NCBI GenBank assembly: GCA_016721435.1
Contig: JADKIC010000029.1
Location: 1-51,178 of the forward strand
DNA: 51,178 nt
From: Bacteroidota bacterium
Lineage (GTDB): Bacteria; Bacteroidota; Bacteroidia; AKYH767-A; OLB10
Direction: 5' to 3'
The position numbers were made by a program, and so were the translations under genes. Below, one piece after another: positions 20,411 through 30,591 of this stretch (its first letter is position 1; each line of letters opens with the position of its first letter). The notes beneath the pieces were generated by a model. That model saw only the letters and a program-made list of their open reading frames with translations. It made no database searches and had not been told where the DNA came from.

Positions 20411-23400
20411 ATGTCTACATTACCTCCGGGTTATCACTTTGAAGCAGTTGATTTCGACCCATTCGGTTCTTCTACAATTACTGTACCTTCCACTGAAGTT
20501 CAGAAGGAAATGTTCATGTCTGTACTTCTTGGCGGAGATCCTGCCAATTGTGCCTACAATGAATCGATTACCTTACACCTTCAAGGACCGGTTCAAAAAG
20601 ATAAATTAAAAGAAGCCTTCAGGCAAATTATTGTCCGTCATGAGAGCCTACGGTCCACCTTCAGTGAAGATGGCTTGTTAATGCATGTCTTACCTTCTAT
20701 TGATTTACCCTGGAGGGAAATTACGAATCTGGACACGGCTGAAAAAGCAGCGATACTTGATAAATATGCACGCGAAGCAACGCTGCATGTCTTCGATCTT
20801 ATAAATGGGCCTTTGGTAAATATGTTGTTGCTTCATTTTAATGACAACAGCCATGCATTGCTGATAACCGGGCATCATATCGTTTGTGATGGATGGTCAT
20901 TGAGTTTAATGATCAAGGATCTCAGTACGATTTATTCTTCATTGGTAAAAACGAGCAACCGGATCTGGAAACAGCAATATCATTTATATCCTATGCCAAT
21001 GAACAGGAACATTACCTGAAAAGTAAAGAACATGAGGAAGTAGAAAAATTCTGGCTGGATCAATACCAGGGGGAGTTACCTGTTGTTGAATTTCCTCCGG
21101 ATAACCATCGTCCAACAGTGAGAAGTTTTTTTGCAAAACGGATTGATGTCATTGTTCCTCCTGAATTAGTCAATAGACTACGACAACTGAGTCGGAAGAG
21201 TAATACGAGTTTCGTTACGATAATGCTCAGTTCCTTTGAGACTTTTCTTTATCGTGTTACCGGACAAGAAGATCTTGTTGTGGGATTGCCTGCAGCGGGA
21301 CAAAATGTAGAAGGCTATTACAATCTGATCGGACACTGTGTCAACTTGCTTCCATTAAGAAGCAAAATAAAACCGGAGCAAGCATTTAGTGATTACCTGA
21401 AGGATCGAAAAAGTTATCTCTTCGACGCTTATGATCACCAACAATTCACTTTTGGCAGTTTGTTACAAAAACTAAGTATACAGCGTGATCCGTCAAGAAT
21501 ACCGCTAGTTCCTGTAGTTTTCAATGTAGATATTGGCTTTACAGAAGGCTTTTCCTTTGAAGGATGTACATTTGATGTTTCCACCAATCCCCGTCATTTT
21601 GAAAATTTTGAGATATTTTTAAATGCCTCCGGATCCGGAGATAGGTTGGTGCTCGAATGCACTTTCAACAATGACCTCTTCGACGAGGATATGATGAGAT
21701 TGCGAATGGAAGAATACGTACGTCTAATGACGAGTATTGCCGATGATCCCAATTGCAAAATCAGTCATTTGGAATTAAGAACGGAAGAAGAAAAAGCATT
21801 CTTAAATTCCATTAACGATACAGATGTAAATTTTAACAAACCATCCGGTATCCATGAATGTATTGATCAAATAGCATCCACATTAAAGCCCTCACAAACA
21901 GCAGTAGTTGCCAGAGCGAAAAGCATGACATACCGGGAGCTCTCGGACATATCAGACCGATGGGCGAGCAGGCTTCAAAAGAAAGGGCTGAAAGAGGGGG
22001 ACTTCGTGGGGGTATGTCTGCCACGAACCATTGAATTGCCTGCCGTATTGGTGAGCATTCTGAAAGCCGGAGGTGCTTATGCGTTGTCATAAAACATCAT
22101 GGAGTAGTTAGCGTGCTCACTGAGCTGGCAGGCAAATTCGGGATGAATATGGAAGATCGTTTCCTGGCCATCACCACCATTTCTTTTGATATTTCAGTTC
22201 TCGAAATATTTATGCCACTGATGCATGGAGCAAGTGTGCATTTAACTACCAAAGAGGAGTCTTTTGATCCGATTTGGCTGAAGATTACATTAATAAGAAT
22301 TCCATCCGGTTCATTCAGGGTACTCCGGCTACTTTTGAGATACTCTTTTCTGCAGGATGGAAGGGAAATAACGAGCTGGTACTTCTTTGTGGAGGCGAAG
22401 CAATGCGCATAGAATTAGTAGAAAAAGTGCTTTATTACAATAAAGAGATATGGAATCTGTACGGTCCTACTGAAGCTACTATCTGGGCTACTGTTCAACT
22501 TTTTAACAATGAAAATCTCCATTTAATGCGAAATGGTGCCATGAGTATTGGAAAGCCCATCGCCAATACCCGCGTATTTATCATGGATGCAAACGGTCAG
22601 CCCTGCCCGTTAGGTGTATCCGGTGAGTTGTGGATTGGAGGTGAGGGAGTGGCACTTGAGTATAAAAATCTGCCGGAGATGACCCGTGAAAAGTTTATCC
22701 CTTCACCTGACAATAACGGAAGAGTTTATCGTACCGGTGACCGTGTGGTAATGGATCAGGATGGTTACCTGCATTTCATGAATCGATTTGATCATCAGGT
22801 AAAAGTAAGAGGCTATCGCATTGAACTCGGTGAAATTGAAACCAATATCAATGAATGCCATGGACTCGCACAATGTGTAGTCATGACAGTCCCGGATGCC
22901 ACTGGCAGCAATATGTTAGCAGTTTGGTTTACTACAAAGGAAAAAAATATAGATGAAAAAGATTTTATACAGAAATGTAAGAGGGCGCTTGCATTAAAAT
23001 TACCGGATTATATGATTCCTACTTTATGGATGAAGATGGATAGCTTTCCCTTACTCCCAACAGGAAGATAGACCGTAAAGCATTCCCCAAAACAAACTGT
23101 AGCAAAACCTGTTGAACGAAATAACGTTGAATTGAAAAATTAAGTCCACTTCAACTTCAGATTTCAAAAGTATGGAAAGACACTTTGCATGTGTCTGAAG
23201 TTACTCTTGATGATAATTTCTTTGAACAGGGAGGCTATTCCATTCTTGCGGTAAAATTAATGGTTGATCTCGAAAAAGAAACGGGTATTCGTCTGCCTAT
23301 AGCTGTTCTTTTCACCCATTCAACTATCAGGAAACTCAGTTCACTTTATGATAAACCTGCAGAAGAGGATGTTTGGAGTCCTATTGTCACTATAAAAGCG

Positions 23401-24207
23401 GAAGGAACAAGGAAGCCTATGTATTTTGTACACGGGGTAAGTGGGAATGTATTTAAATATTTTGCATTGGGTAAACTCCTGCATCCGGACCAGCCCAGTC
23501 TTGGCTTACAAGGCTTCGGGTTAAATGGAAAAGACATTCCCTTTACCAATATGGAAGAGATGGCAGCGTATCATATCGAGGCCTTATTAAAATTTCAACC
23601 GAATGGACCTTATATGTTAGGAGGAGGATCCTTTGGAGGTTATCTCGCCTATGAGATGGCCATTCAACTGATGGAGAAAGGCAAAGAAGTTTCATTTCTC
23701 GCGTTGTATGACCTTGATGCGGCAAAAAAAACCGACTTTCTTCCGGGCGGAGTAAAACAGCTCATGGGAGCAACACTTCTTGCCAGCAGATTTATAAAAC
23801 GAGCAACGGTACTTGCCAAGGCTGATAAAGAAGAACGTAAAAATTATTTCGAAGCCCGTAAAAAGATTAAAGAAGTGGGAGAATTGGAATCATGGCTCGA
23901 TATTTTTAATGTGACTGAAATGATTGGTGAAGATGCTGCCACCTATTTCAAGAGAGTGGAAGAAGCCTGTTACGAAGCCTTGATGAATTATAAAATTAAA
24001 CCCTATAAAGGCTCATTGGTATTGTTCAGTGCAAAAGATGGACATTATAATAATGAATACGATGAAGATCTCGGCTGGGGAAATTTTGTGAAAGGGAAGA
24101 CAACTGTGATTACGGTTCCCGGTGATCACAATACTATATTTGAAGAACCGAATGTACCGGTACTTGCTGCTAAAATGAATGAAATCCTGAATAAGATGCA
24201 TGGTTGA
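20411..24207 (+). CDS. NRPS protein 2: C-A(Gly)-T-TE (frameshifts and a deletion in A)
   Basis: The terminating module. The C domain has HHIVCDGWS (20,872-20,898), which carries the catalytic His, and FVTIMLSSFETFLYRVTGQEDLVVGLPAAGQ further on. The A domain begins near 21,850. Its pocket residues from SFDISVLEIF, FIQGTPATF, LLCGGEA and NLYGPTEATIW plus the final Lys spell DILQLGLIWK, the glycine code. The T domain Ser is in GGYSILAV (23,239). The thioesterase has GGGSFGG (Ser 23,629) and a C-terminal GDHNTIFEEP His. Breaks: shifts near 20,950, 22,290, 23,068 and 23,100-23,180. At about 22,085-22,095 roughly 85 residues (A2 to A3, including the ATP loop) are missing relative to domain A1. The start lies 18 bases after protein 1 stops; the stop overlaps the PPTase. 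Confidence 0.88.
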
Positions 24208-24904
24208 TCAGACGAGTCAGCTATCCATGGTTTCCGCTTCTGTATTTGATCCGGCTAAACATTTTCCGGAGAATAAGATTATCATTGTTCTCGAAAAAGT
24301 TCCTGCAATTTTACCAGCCGTTTTGAATGTGAACAACAGCGAAATGGAGCGATCGGGAAAGTTTGCAAAAGAAGAAGATCGGCAAGCGTTTCTTTATCGC
24401 CACCACTTACTCCGCACATGGTTATCTCACTGGCTGAACAAACGGCCCGCAACACTTTTTTTTGAAGCCAATCCATTTGGTAAGCCCCACCTTTCAAATT
24501 CGGAAATTCATTTTAACATGAGTCGTTCTCAGGATCATCTGGCATTTATCTTTGCCCCGGTGATGGCCGGAATTGATATAGAAATCTTAAGAAATCCAAC
24601 CCCTTTTTTACCTATCGCCAAACGTTTTTTCCATCAGGAAGAACAGGAGTCTATCTCCAATGGTATAAATTTCTTCGACATTTGGACCCGCAAAGAGGCT
24701 GTGTTAAAAGCACAGGGTATCGGACTTTTTGATGGTCTGGCTTCCGTTGATTGCTCTAAAAACACAGTTCTTCTTCATGGGCATAAGTATTTCCTTCGCA
24801 CCTTTAAAACAGCCAATGCGGTTTTCAGTGCTGCTTTTGAAAATAAAGATTTACCTGTGGAAATTTTTGAGGAAATGGATTCAGCAACCGTAACGAACAT
24901 TTAG
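24200..24904 (+). CDS. Sfp-type 4'-phosphopantetheinyl transferase
   Basis: This enzyme attaches the phosphopantetheine arm from CoA to carrier-protein serines, making the three T/ACP domains of the neighbouring NRPS-PKS active. The 234-residue protein has the family motifs FGKPHLS and HFNMSRSQD (about 95-115), AGIDIE (metal-binding Asp/Glu, about 128-133) and FFDIWTRKEAVLKAQGIGL (about 160-178; the WxxKEAxxKxxG motif). The ATG lies inside the end of the thioesterase frame (8-base overlap), so it is co-translated with the assembly line. The long N-terminus and the tail after the KEA motif are typical of the Sfp/Gsp class, not the short AcpS class. The frame is intact. Confidence 0.93.
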   Translation: MVDQTSQLSMVSASVFDPAKHFPENKIIIVLEKVPAILPAVLNVNNSEMERSGKFAKEEDRQAFLYRHHLLRTWLSHWLNKRPATLFFEANPFGKPHLSNSEIHFNMSRSQDHLAFIFAPVMAGIDIEILRNPTPFLPIAKRFFHQEEQESISNGINFFDIWTRKEAVLKAQGIGLFDGLASVDCSKNTVLLHGHKYFLRTFKTANAVFSAAFENKDLPVEIFEEMDSATVTNI

Positions 24905-24964
24905 ACATTTCCCGAAAACGACAGACAGAAGTGTGAATATTGGATGGATTAAACACTTTCTACT

Positions 24965-24972
24965 TATATTTG
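24965..24972 (+). promoter_or_regulatory. Promoter of the ferritin gene
   Basis: TATATTTG (TAnnTTTG) has TTG at 24,940-24,942, 22 bases upstream, a reasonable Bacteroidota spacing. It lies 54 bases before the ferritin ATG. No Fur-like palindrome was recognised. Confidence 0.55.
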
Positions 24973-25025
24973 TTGATGTATTATTGAATAAAAACAGAAC
25001 CATTTCTTTCAAAAACTAAGTTGAT

Positions 25026-25535
25026 ATGATCTCTAAGAAAATCGAAAAATTATTAAATCAGCAAATCGACCTCGAGGCTGATTCCTCGTCCTTCTATCTG
25101 GCGATGGCATCCTGGGCAGAGCGCTCCGGATACAATGGTGTTTCCGCCTTTTTATATCGTCACAGCGATGAAGAGCGTTTACACATGCTGAAGCTGATAA
25201 AATTCGTAAACGAGAGAGGTGGTGCTGCACTCATTCCGGCACTTAAAAGTCCTCCCATAAACTTTAAAGGCGTCAGTGAGGTGTTCGAACTCCTGCTTAA
25301 ACATGAAGTGAAGGTGAGCAACGAGATTAATAAACTGGTGGAACATTGTCTGGCAGATAAGGATTACACTACCCATAACTTCCTTCAATGGTATGTAGCT
25401 GAACAAATTGAAGAAGAACGCCTTGCCCGAAATCTCCTGGACAAAATCAAACTCATTGGTTCCGATAAAGGTGGTATGTACCTCTTCGACAGAGACTTGG
25501 AAACTATGCAGCCGCATGCGGATCAGGGAATATAA
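25026..25535 (+). CDS. Non-haem ferritin
   Basis: An iron-storage protein of 169 residues that should assemble into a 24-mer shell. Ferroxidase-site residues appear in the four-helix bundle pattern: EADSSSFYLAMASW (Glu near 18), HSDEERLHMLKL (Glu near 50 and His near 53), NKLVEHCLADKDYTTHNFLQWY, and AEQIEEERLARNLLDKIKLIG (Glu/Gln near 127). The length and the GMYLFDRDLETM tail are typical of prokaryotic FtnA. It is monocistronic: its own TATATTTG promoter lies upstream and a hairpin terminator downstream. It has no evident link to the NRPS cluster beyond proximity. Confidence 0.93.
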   Translation: MISKKIEKLLNQQIDLEADSSSFYLAMASWAERSGYNGVSAFLYRHSDEERLHMLKLIKFVNERGGAALIPALKSPPINFKGVSEVFELLLKHEVKVSNEINKLVEHCLADKDYTTHNFLQWYVAEQIEEERLARNLLDKIKLIGSDKGGMYLFDRDLETMQPHADQGI

Positions 25536-25583
25536 AATGACAAAGCCCTGACCATTTTCGGTATCATCATTGATAAAATTGCG

Positions 25584-25616
25584 AAAAGCCGCCACGTCTT
25601 ACTTGTGGTGGCTTTT
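25584..25616 (+). terminator. Terminator after ferritin
   Basis: AAAAGCCGCCAC (25,584-25,595) pairs with GTGGTGGCTTTT (25,605-25,616), a 12-bp stem with one G-T pair, followed by CCTTGCTT. It ends the ferritin transcript. Confidence 0.75.
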
Positions 25617-25722
25617 CCTTGCTTATTTACGAGAACAAAATAGGTGCCTCAGCGTACAATAAAAAGGTGATGAATCACGTCAATACTTCTACAAAACAAT
25701 AGTACACTTAAGTATTTCAGAA

Positions 25723-27257
25723 AATGATGAAAATAAATAAATGGATGCGCTACCTCTTGCTTCCGGCAGTTATTGTAAGCCTGAGCTTAAAGAGTAATGC
25801 GCAAGATAATCCCAACGCACAGAAGCTCGAAGCTCTTCTCAATATGGTGAGTTGATCCTCACTCTGTTTACATTCCGGCGGATGAACTGAAGAGCGCGAA
25901 CGAGCCATTAGTTGGAAAATTTGAAGGAGTAGGTATTCAATTTAACATTCTGGATGATACCATCATGGTCACTCAAACTATTGCAGGTGGACCGTCCGAA
26001 AAATTGGGTATTCGTGCAGGAGATCGCATTGTGTTGATCAACGATTCCACCGTGGCAAACATTGGTATCAAGAACAGTGATGTATTGAAAAAATTGCGAG
26101 GCGACAAAGGCACCAAGGTAAAAGTTAATATTTATCGTCGCGGTGTCCCGGAATTAATGGTCTTTACTATTACCCGTGATAAAATTCCACTCTATAGTCT
26201 GGAAGCATCTTATGAGGCGGCTCCCGGTGTAGGTTATATAAAGATTTCCCGTTTCGCTGATACAACCGTAGAGGAGTTCCGTGATGCACTGAAAAAATTA
26301 AAAGAAGAGAAACAGATTCATAGTCTGGTACTTGATCTGAGTGGTAACGGTGGTGGCTATCTGAACCGTGCTATTGAACTGGCAGATGAATTCCTGAGCA
26401 TGGGTAAACGCATCGTTTATACAGAAGGGAAGAACAACCCGCGCCAGGAATCATTTTCGACTAACACCGGTGGATGGGAGAAAGGAAAATTAATTGTTTT
26501 AGTAGATGAGAATTCCGCTTCTGCTAGTGAAATTGTTACCGGTGCTATTCAGGATTGGGATCGCGGTTTGGTAATCGGTCGTCGTACATTCGCGAAAGGT
26601 TTAGTTCAAAAACCGTATCCACTTCCCGATGGCTCTGCCGTTCGATTAACGATTGCAAGATATCATACTCCGAGCGGAAGATGTATTCAAAAACCCTATG
26701 AGGCAGGAGATGAAAATTACGATATGGATCTCAGCAAACGCTATGAACATGGTGAACTTTACAATGCCGACAGTATTCAATTCATCGATTCTTTGAAATA
26801 TGAAACCAATGCCGGTCGATTGGTATATGGCGGTGGCGGAATTATGCCCGATGTTTTTGTACCACTGGACACAAGCATGACCAGTAAATATTACGATGAC
26901 CTGCGGAGAAACGGTATTCTGAATGATTTTACTTTGAGTTATGTCGATGAAAACAGAAATGACTTAGTGGCACAGCATAAAGATGTTTATGCCTACAAAC
27001 AGCAATTTACTATAACACCTGAATTCATGAACAAATACATCGCTTATGCAGAGAAAAAATCAGTTAAGAAACATGAAGCAGGTTTTAAGACCTCTGAAAA
27101 ATTAATCCGAACGCAATTGAAAGCTTTAATCGCCAGAGACCTTTGGGGCATCAATGCTTATTATGTTATTATCAACGATATTAATATTTTCTACACCCGG
27201 GCGCTTGAAAGTCTGGAAGATAATACATTTGAAAAAATGAAGATTGCAGGGAACTGA
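25723..27257 (+). CDS. S41 C-terminal processing peptidase (short N-terminal deletion/frameshift)
   Basis: A periplasmic serine protease with a Ser/Lys dyad. The N-terminal piece from 25,723 has a signal peptide (MRYLLLPAVIVSLSLKSNAQ) and QKLEALLNMV. The frame then breaks near 25,853 and resumes at DPHSVYIPADEL (25,856). Relative to family members about 25 residues (the YYVDxVD segment) are absent at this join. A PDZ domain follows (GVGIQFNI, then GGPSEKLGIRAGDRIVLIND), then the catalytic core: LVLDLSGNGGGYLNRA, VDENSASASEIVTGA with the nucleophilic Ser, and RTFAKGLVQ with the Lys. The C-terminal 130 residues form the usual helical extension. The deletion may be an assembly fault. Confidence 0.88.
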
Positions 27258-27278
27258 TGATCATTAAATTTAATAAGA

Positions 27279-27312
27279 AGGGGCGTAATCATAAGGTTAC
27301 GCCCTTTTAATT
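27279..27312 (+). terminator. Terminator after S41 peptidase
   Basis: GGGCGTAA and TTACGCCC form a perfect 8-bp stem with an eight-base loop between 27,282 and 27,305, flanked by A-rich and T-rich sides (TTTTAATTT follows). Confidence 0.8.
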
Positions 27313-27369
27313 TAATGACTTTTTGACAATAATCATAGCCGGCATATAAATAATTTCCTATTTTTCAGA

Positions 27370-29041
27370 CATGCCTGCACCCTCCAAATTAATAGCGGAA
27401 CTCCACTCCCTTCGCGCTGCATTTGATGATGTTTCACTACGGAAAAAAGAAAACATCATTCAGGAACTCTCCTTGTAAAAATCACCAAATCGAAGGATCT
27501 GCTGGAGTTGAGCGAAACACTACTTTTCTGATGGCTTATCCGCATCATAAATTGTTTTTAAAAACTAACCTTGCTTCTTGAAAAACAAGGACCAGGAACA
27601 AAGACGATGATCCGTAAAACAAAAAGAGCAGGATCCTTAGAAAATACCGGATTAACCGGAACTCATGTCAAAGCTTGTTTTAGTTTTGAATTGATTGAAT
27701 GGCTATTGCACAAATATCCCAATTCGCTTACATTAGACTCCTTTGGGAGTGACCCCGAATTGGTTTTTACGTTAATCTCGCCCTTGTTACCTGCCTCATT
27801 ACGCGAACACTTCAATGAAGGCGGATATGAAACGGTGGAACAATGGCTTACATTTACGGTAAGCAAGAACCGTTATGAACAGTTACTTTTCATTTCACGT
27901 CTTTTCACCGATGCGGCTCTGCCAATGCACATCAGGAACCAGCATTTTGATCAACTTGAAATGTATGTAGATGTTGATCTGAATAGCGTACCGGGCCGTC
28001 TGGATATCAGAGGACACAGCGCCCCCTTTATTTTCACAAATCATCTATAATAAGGAAAATCGACTTACCCCAACTTCTGAATGAACCATTACCTGCGCCA
28101 GTGGTGTTGAATGAAAAGAAAAACAACACCTGATCACTGCAATGAGATTGCAATTGCTCACTCTCTATCGTGAAACAGATCCTGCTACCTACGCTGACGA
28201 AAATGATTTGCATGTATATGACGCAGGACGGGGTATGGACATTGTTTTGATTGGAATGGATGCTGATCACCGACAGCCCATAGACTCCTATATTGGCTTC
28301 ATGGCTTTTAAAAACCGATTACCTTATGCTTACGGAGGTGCGTGGCTGTTAGGTAAGATGGCCAAAATCGGGATCAATGTTTTTCCTTCCTACAGAGGTG
28401 GTGAATCGGCCTGGTTCTTTGCCCAGCTCATGCGTGTTTACAAACAGGTTTTTCAACCGGCCTATTTTGTAGCAGAGCCCTATCAGGTAGGAAGAAATAA
28501 CCCCGAGGGAATTGAAACGGGCGCTTTTTGGTTCTACTATCGCTTGGGATTTCGTCCGGTTCAAAGAAAACTGCAGGATCTTGCCAAAAAAGAATTTGAA
28601 CGCTTGCTTCAGAACAAAAATCACAAGACATCGAAACGGATATTAGAGCAACTGGTCGAGGACGAGATGGTGTTATTGATAAATAGTGATTCCGGAATAC
28701 TTAAATTCAAATACGATACTGCTTCCCTTAGCGCAGCATTAACAAAGTATATTCGTCAACGATATAAAGGCGACACAAGAGCCGCAGAACAAGAAGCTGT
28801 TTCAACGCTATGTGCAGATCTCCACATCTCCGATGATGCCACCTATGCCGCTTTAAAGCCCGGTCTTGAAAAAATAGCTTTGTACATTCAAGCGGGAGGA
28901 AGTATTAAAAAATGGAATGAATCAGATAGACAACTTTTGTTGAACATGATTGCAGAAAAGGCTATTGGCCGGGATTCGGAGTATGCCATCCTCTATGCTA
29001 AACATGAAAAACTGGAGCAGTTGCTGAGTAAATTAGTGTAA
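27370..29041 (+). CDS. Large protein of unknown function, GNAT-like segment (several frameshifts)
   Basis: Pieces in three frames appear to belong to one protein of about 550 residues. 27,370 starts MPAPSKLIAELHSLRAAFDD. Next, after shifts near 27,475 and 27,530, come a HHKLFLKTNLAS stretch and the frame to 28,050 (FELIEWLLHKYPNSLTLDSF, then QWLTFTVSKNRYEQLLFISR). The final frame from 28,142 to 29,041 holds MRLQLLTLYRETDPATYADEN, then GINVFPSYRGGESAWFFAQLM and GIETGAFWFYYRLGFRPVQR. The last blocks (Gly-rich loop, then FYYRLGFRP) resemble an acetyl-CoA-binding GNAT fold, in which the C-terminal FYxxxGF strand is common; this is inference. The C-terminal part is helical. The frames break in short A runs, again pointing to sequence error. 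I do not know its substrate. Confidence 0.6.
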
Positions 29042-29166
29042 GATACTATTCCACTAAACTAACGTTAAATTACATATTCAAAATAATTACCTCATCCGAT
29101 AACGGTAGCTGCGCTATATGTAAAACAGCTACCGGTCTCATTTAGGGAGTTTCCGGGTGATGCTTG

Positions 29167-29595
29167 TTATGCCGGCTGTCGATTAAATTTTATGAATTCT
29201 TTTTCTGTCAGTCCCCAATAATTTTTGTCGACCGAAATTTCGCTGATGTCAATTTCTTGGATGTGTTCTGTCGGCAGGTCCCAACCGCCCTCCCAACAAC
29301 AATAATATTCTATGTCCTCTGTCAATGTCAATTCTTTAAGCAGTTCAATGAATCGCGTCGGAGACTTTTTATTAATGGCTTCGTCAGGGTCGGCAAAGGT
29401 GGCACTTTCAAAAGCAAGTCCGCAAGAACAGCCTGTGTCCGAACCAACATAGTAAATATTTCTTTTAGTAAATTTTGGTCGTAAAAAGGTTTGTTCTTCT
29501 TCACTAAGTTGTTGCAGGAAGATGTCGGTCTGTTCAGGGACGAAATTACCTAATTCTAATTGTCTATTTGTCCCTAAGTAAACGCAATAGCACAT
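29167..29595 (-). CDS. Hypothetical protein
   Basis: A 142-residue soluble protein with an intact frame. It has a compact acidic composition and a Cys-rich centre (YYVGSDTGCSCGLAF near residue 50, YYCCWEGGW near 97). It opens MCYCVYLGTNRQLEL and ends KNYWGLTEKEFIKFNRQP. I have seen this layout in small uncharacterised bacterial proteins but can attach no function. It sits alone between the GNAT-like gene and deoC; no partner is obvious. Confidence 0.6.
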   Translation of the reverse strand: MCYCVYLGTNRQLELGNFVPEQTDIFLQQLSEEEQTFLRPKFTKRNIYYVGSDTGCSCGLAFESATFADPDEAINKKSPTRFIELLKELTLTEDIEYYCCWEGGWDLPTEHIQEIDISEISVDKNYWGLTEKEFIKFNRQPA

Positions 29596-29702
29596 AGTAA
29601 ATCGTTATAGTCATTGTTATTACGTTTGTCAAGTCAAAGTAACTGAGTTACCAGTACCCGACAACTGGTTTCGGCTTCATTTTGAATTTGGCGAAGGCCT
29701 GG

Positions 29703-30587
29703 TTAATCCTTCGAAAAATAATCACCACTCTGATAAACGCCGGACATTTGCTTTACAATTTGCATGAGGAGATCGTTAGCGAGTGAAGAGGCCCCGAAAC
29801 GGAAATAATCCGGATTCATCCAGGCTTCGCCCAGCGTTTCGCGGAGAACAACAAGGTATTGAATGGCCAGTTTAGCGGTACTGATTCCACCTGCAGGTTT
29901 CATTCCAATCATCTTTCCCTCCTTGTAGTAAAAATCACGAATCGCTTCCAGCATGACTAATGTAACCGGAAGAGTAGCAGCTGGCTGTACTTTCCCTGTA
30001 GAAGTCTTGATAAAATCTGCACCTGCATACATAGCAATGTCGCTGGCTTTTCTAACGTTATCGTAGGTACTCAGTTCACCGGTTTCCAGAATAACTTTCA
30101 GGTGTGCTTTACCACATACTTCTTTCACAACAGCAATTTCATCGAAAACATAATTATATTCTCCCGCGAGAAAATGACCACGCGAAATCACCATATCGAT
30201 TTCATCAACTCCTTCATTCACCGCATATTTCGTCTCTTCCAACTTTACCTTACGGGTACTCATTCCACTCGGGAAAGCTGTGGCTACCGCGGCTACCTTC
30301 ACACCACTATCTCCCAAAGCTTCTTTTGCGATACGCACCATGGGCGGATAAACACATACCGCTGCTGCAGAGGGTAAATCCGGCAATGCCTCATGCGGAC
30401 GAATGGCCTTTGCACATAACTGCCGCACCTTACCGCGAGTATCCTTGGCTTCGAGGGTGGTAAGGTCCATCATACTGATCGCCAAACGCAAGGCATACAT
30501 CTTGGACTCATTCTTAATAGAACGTTTCGTAAGGCGGGCAATGCGTTCGTTTATGGAGGTGGAATCTATGGGTGGAGATACGTGCAT
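29703..30587 (-). CDS. deoC: Deoxyribose-phosphate aldolase (DeoC)
   Basis: A class I aldolase that splits 2-deoxyribose 5-phosphate into glyceraldehyde 3-phosphate and acetaldehyde in deoxynucleoside breakdown. A 294-residue TIM barrel: AAAVCVYPPMV (about 80-90), VAAVATAFPSG, NEGVDEIDMVISRG with the conserved Asp, LKVILETGEL, then AGADFIKTSTGK with the Schiff-base Lys (about 187-198), and GMKPAGGIST with the second Lys. The length is that of the longer DeoC type common in Bacteroidota. The start codon abuts the TACGAA repeat array at 30,590, so its promoter must lie within or beyond that array. The frame is intact. Confidence 0.95.
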   Translation of the reverse strand: MHVSPPIDSTSINERIARLTKRSIKNESKMYALRLAISMMDLTTLEAKDTRGKVRQLCAKAIRPHEALPDLPSAAAVCVYPPMVRIAKEALGDSGVKVAAVATAFPSGMSTRKVKLEETKYAVNEGVDEIDMVISRGHFLAGEYNYVFDEIAVVKEVCGKAHLKVILETGELSTYDNVRKASDIAMYAGADFIKTSTGKVQPAATLPVTLVMLEAIRDFYYKEGKMIGMKPAGGISTAKLAIQYLVVLRETLGEAWMNPDYFRFGASSLANDLLMQIVKQMSGVYQSGDYFSKD

Positions 30588-30591
30588 GAGG

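Noticed and set aside
13665..24904. Interpreting the NRPS-PKS as six or more separate small genes
   Set aside because: Overlapping frames join conserved motifs within single domains (C, A and aminotransferase), so they are frameshifted pieces of two proteins.
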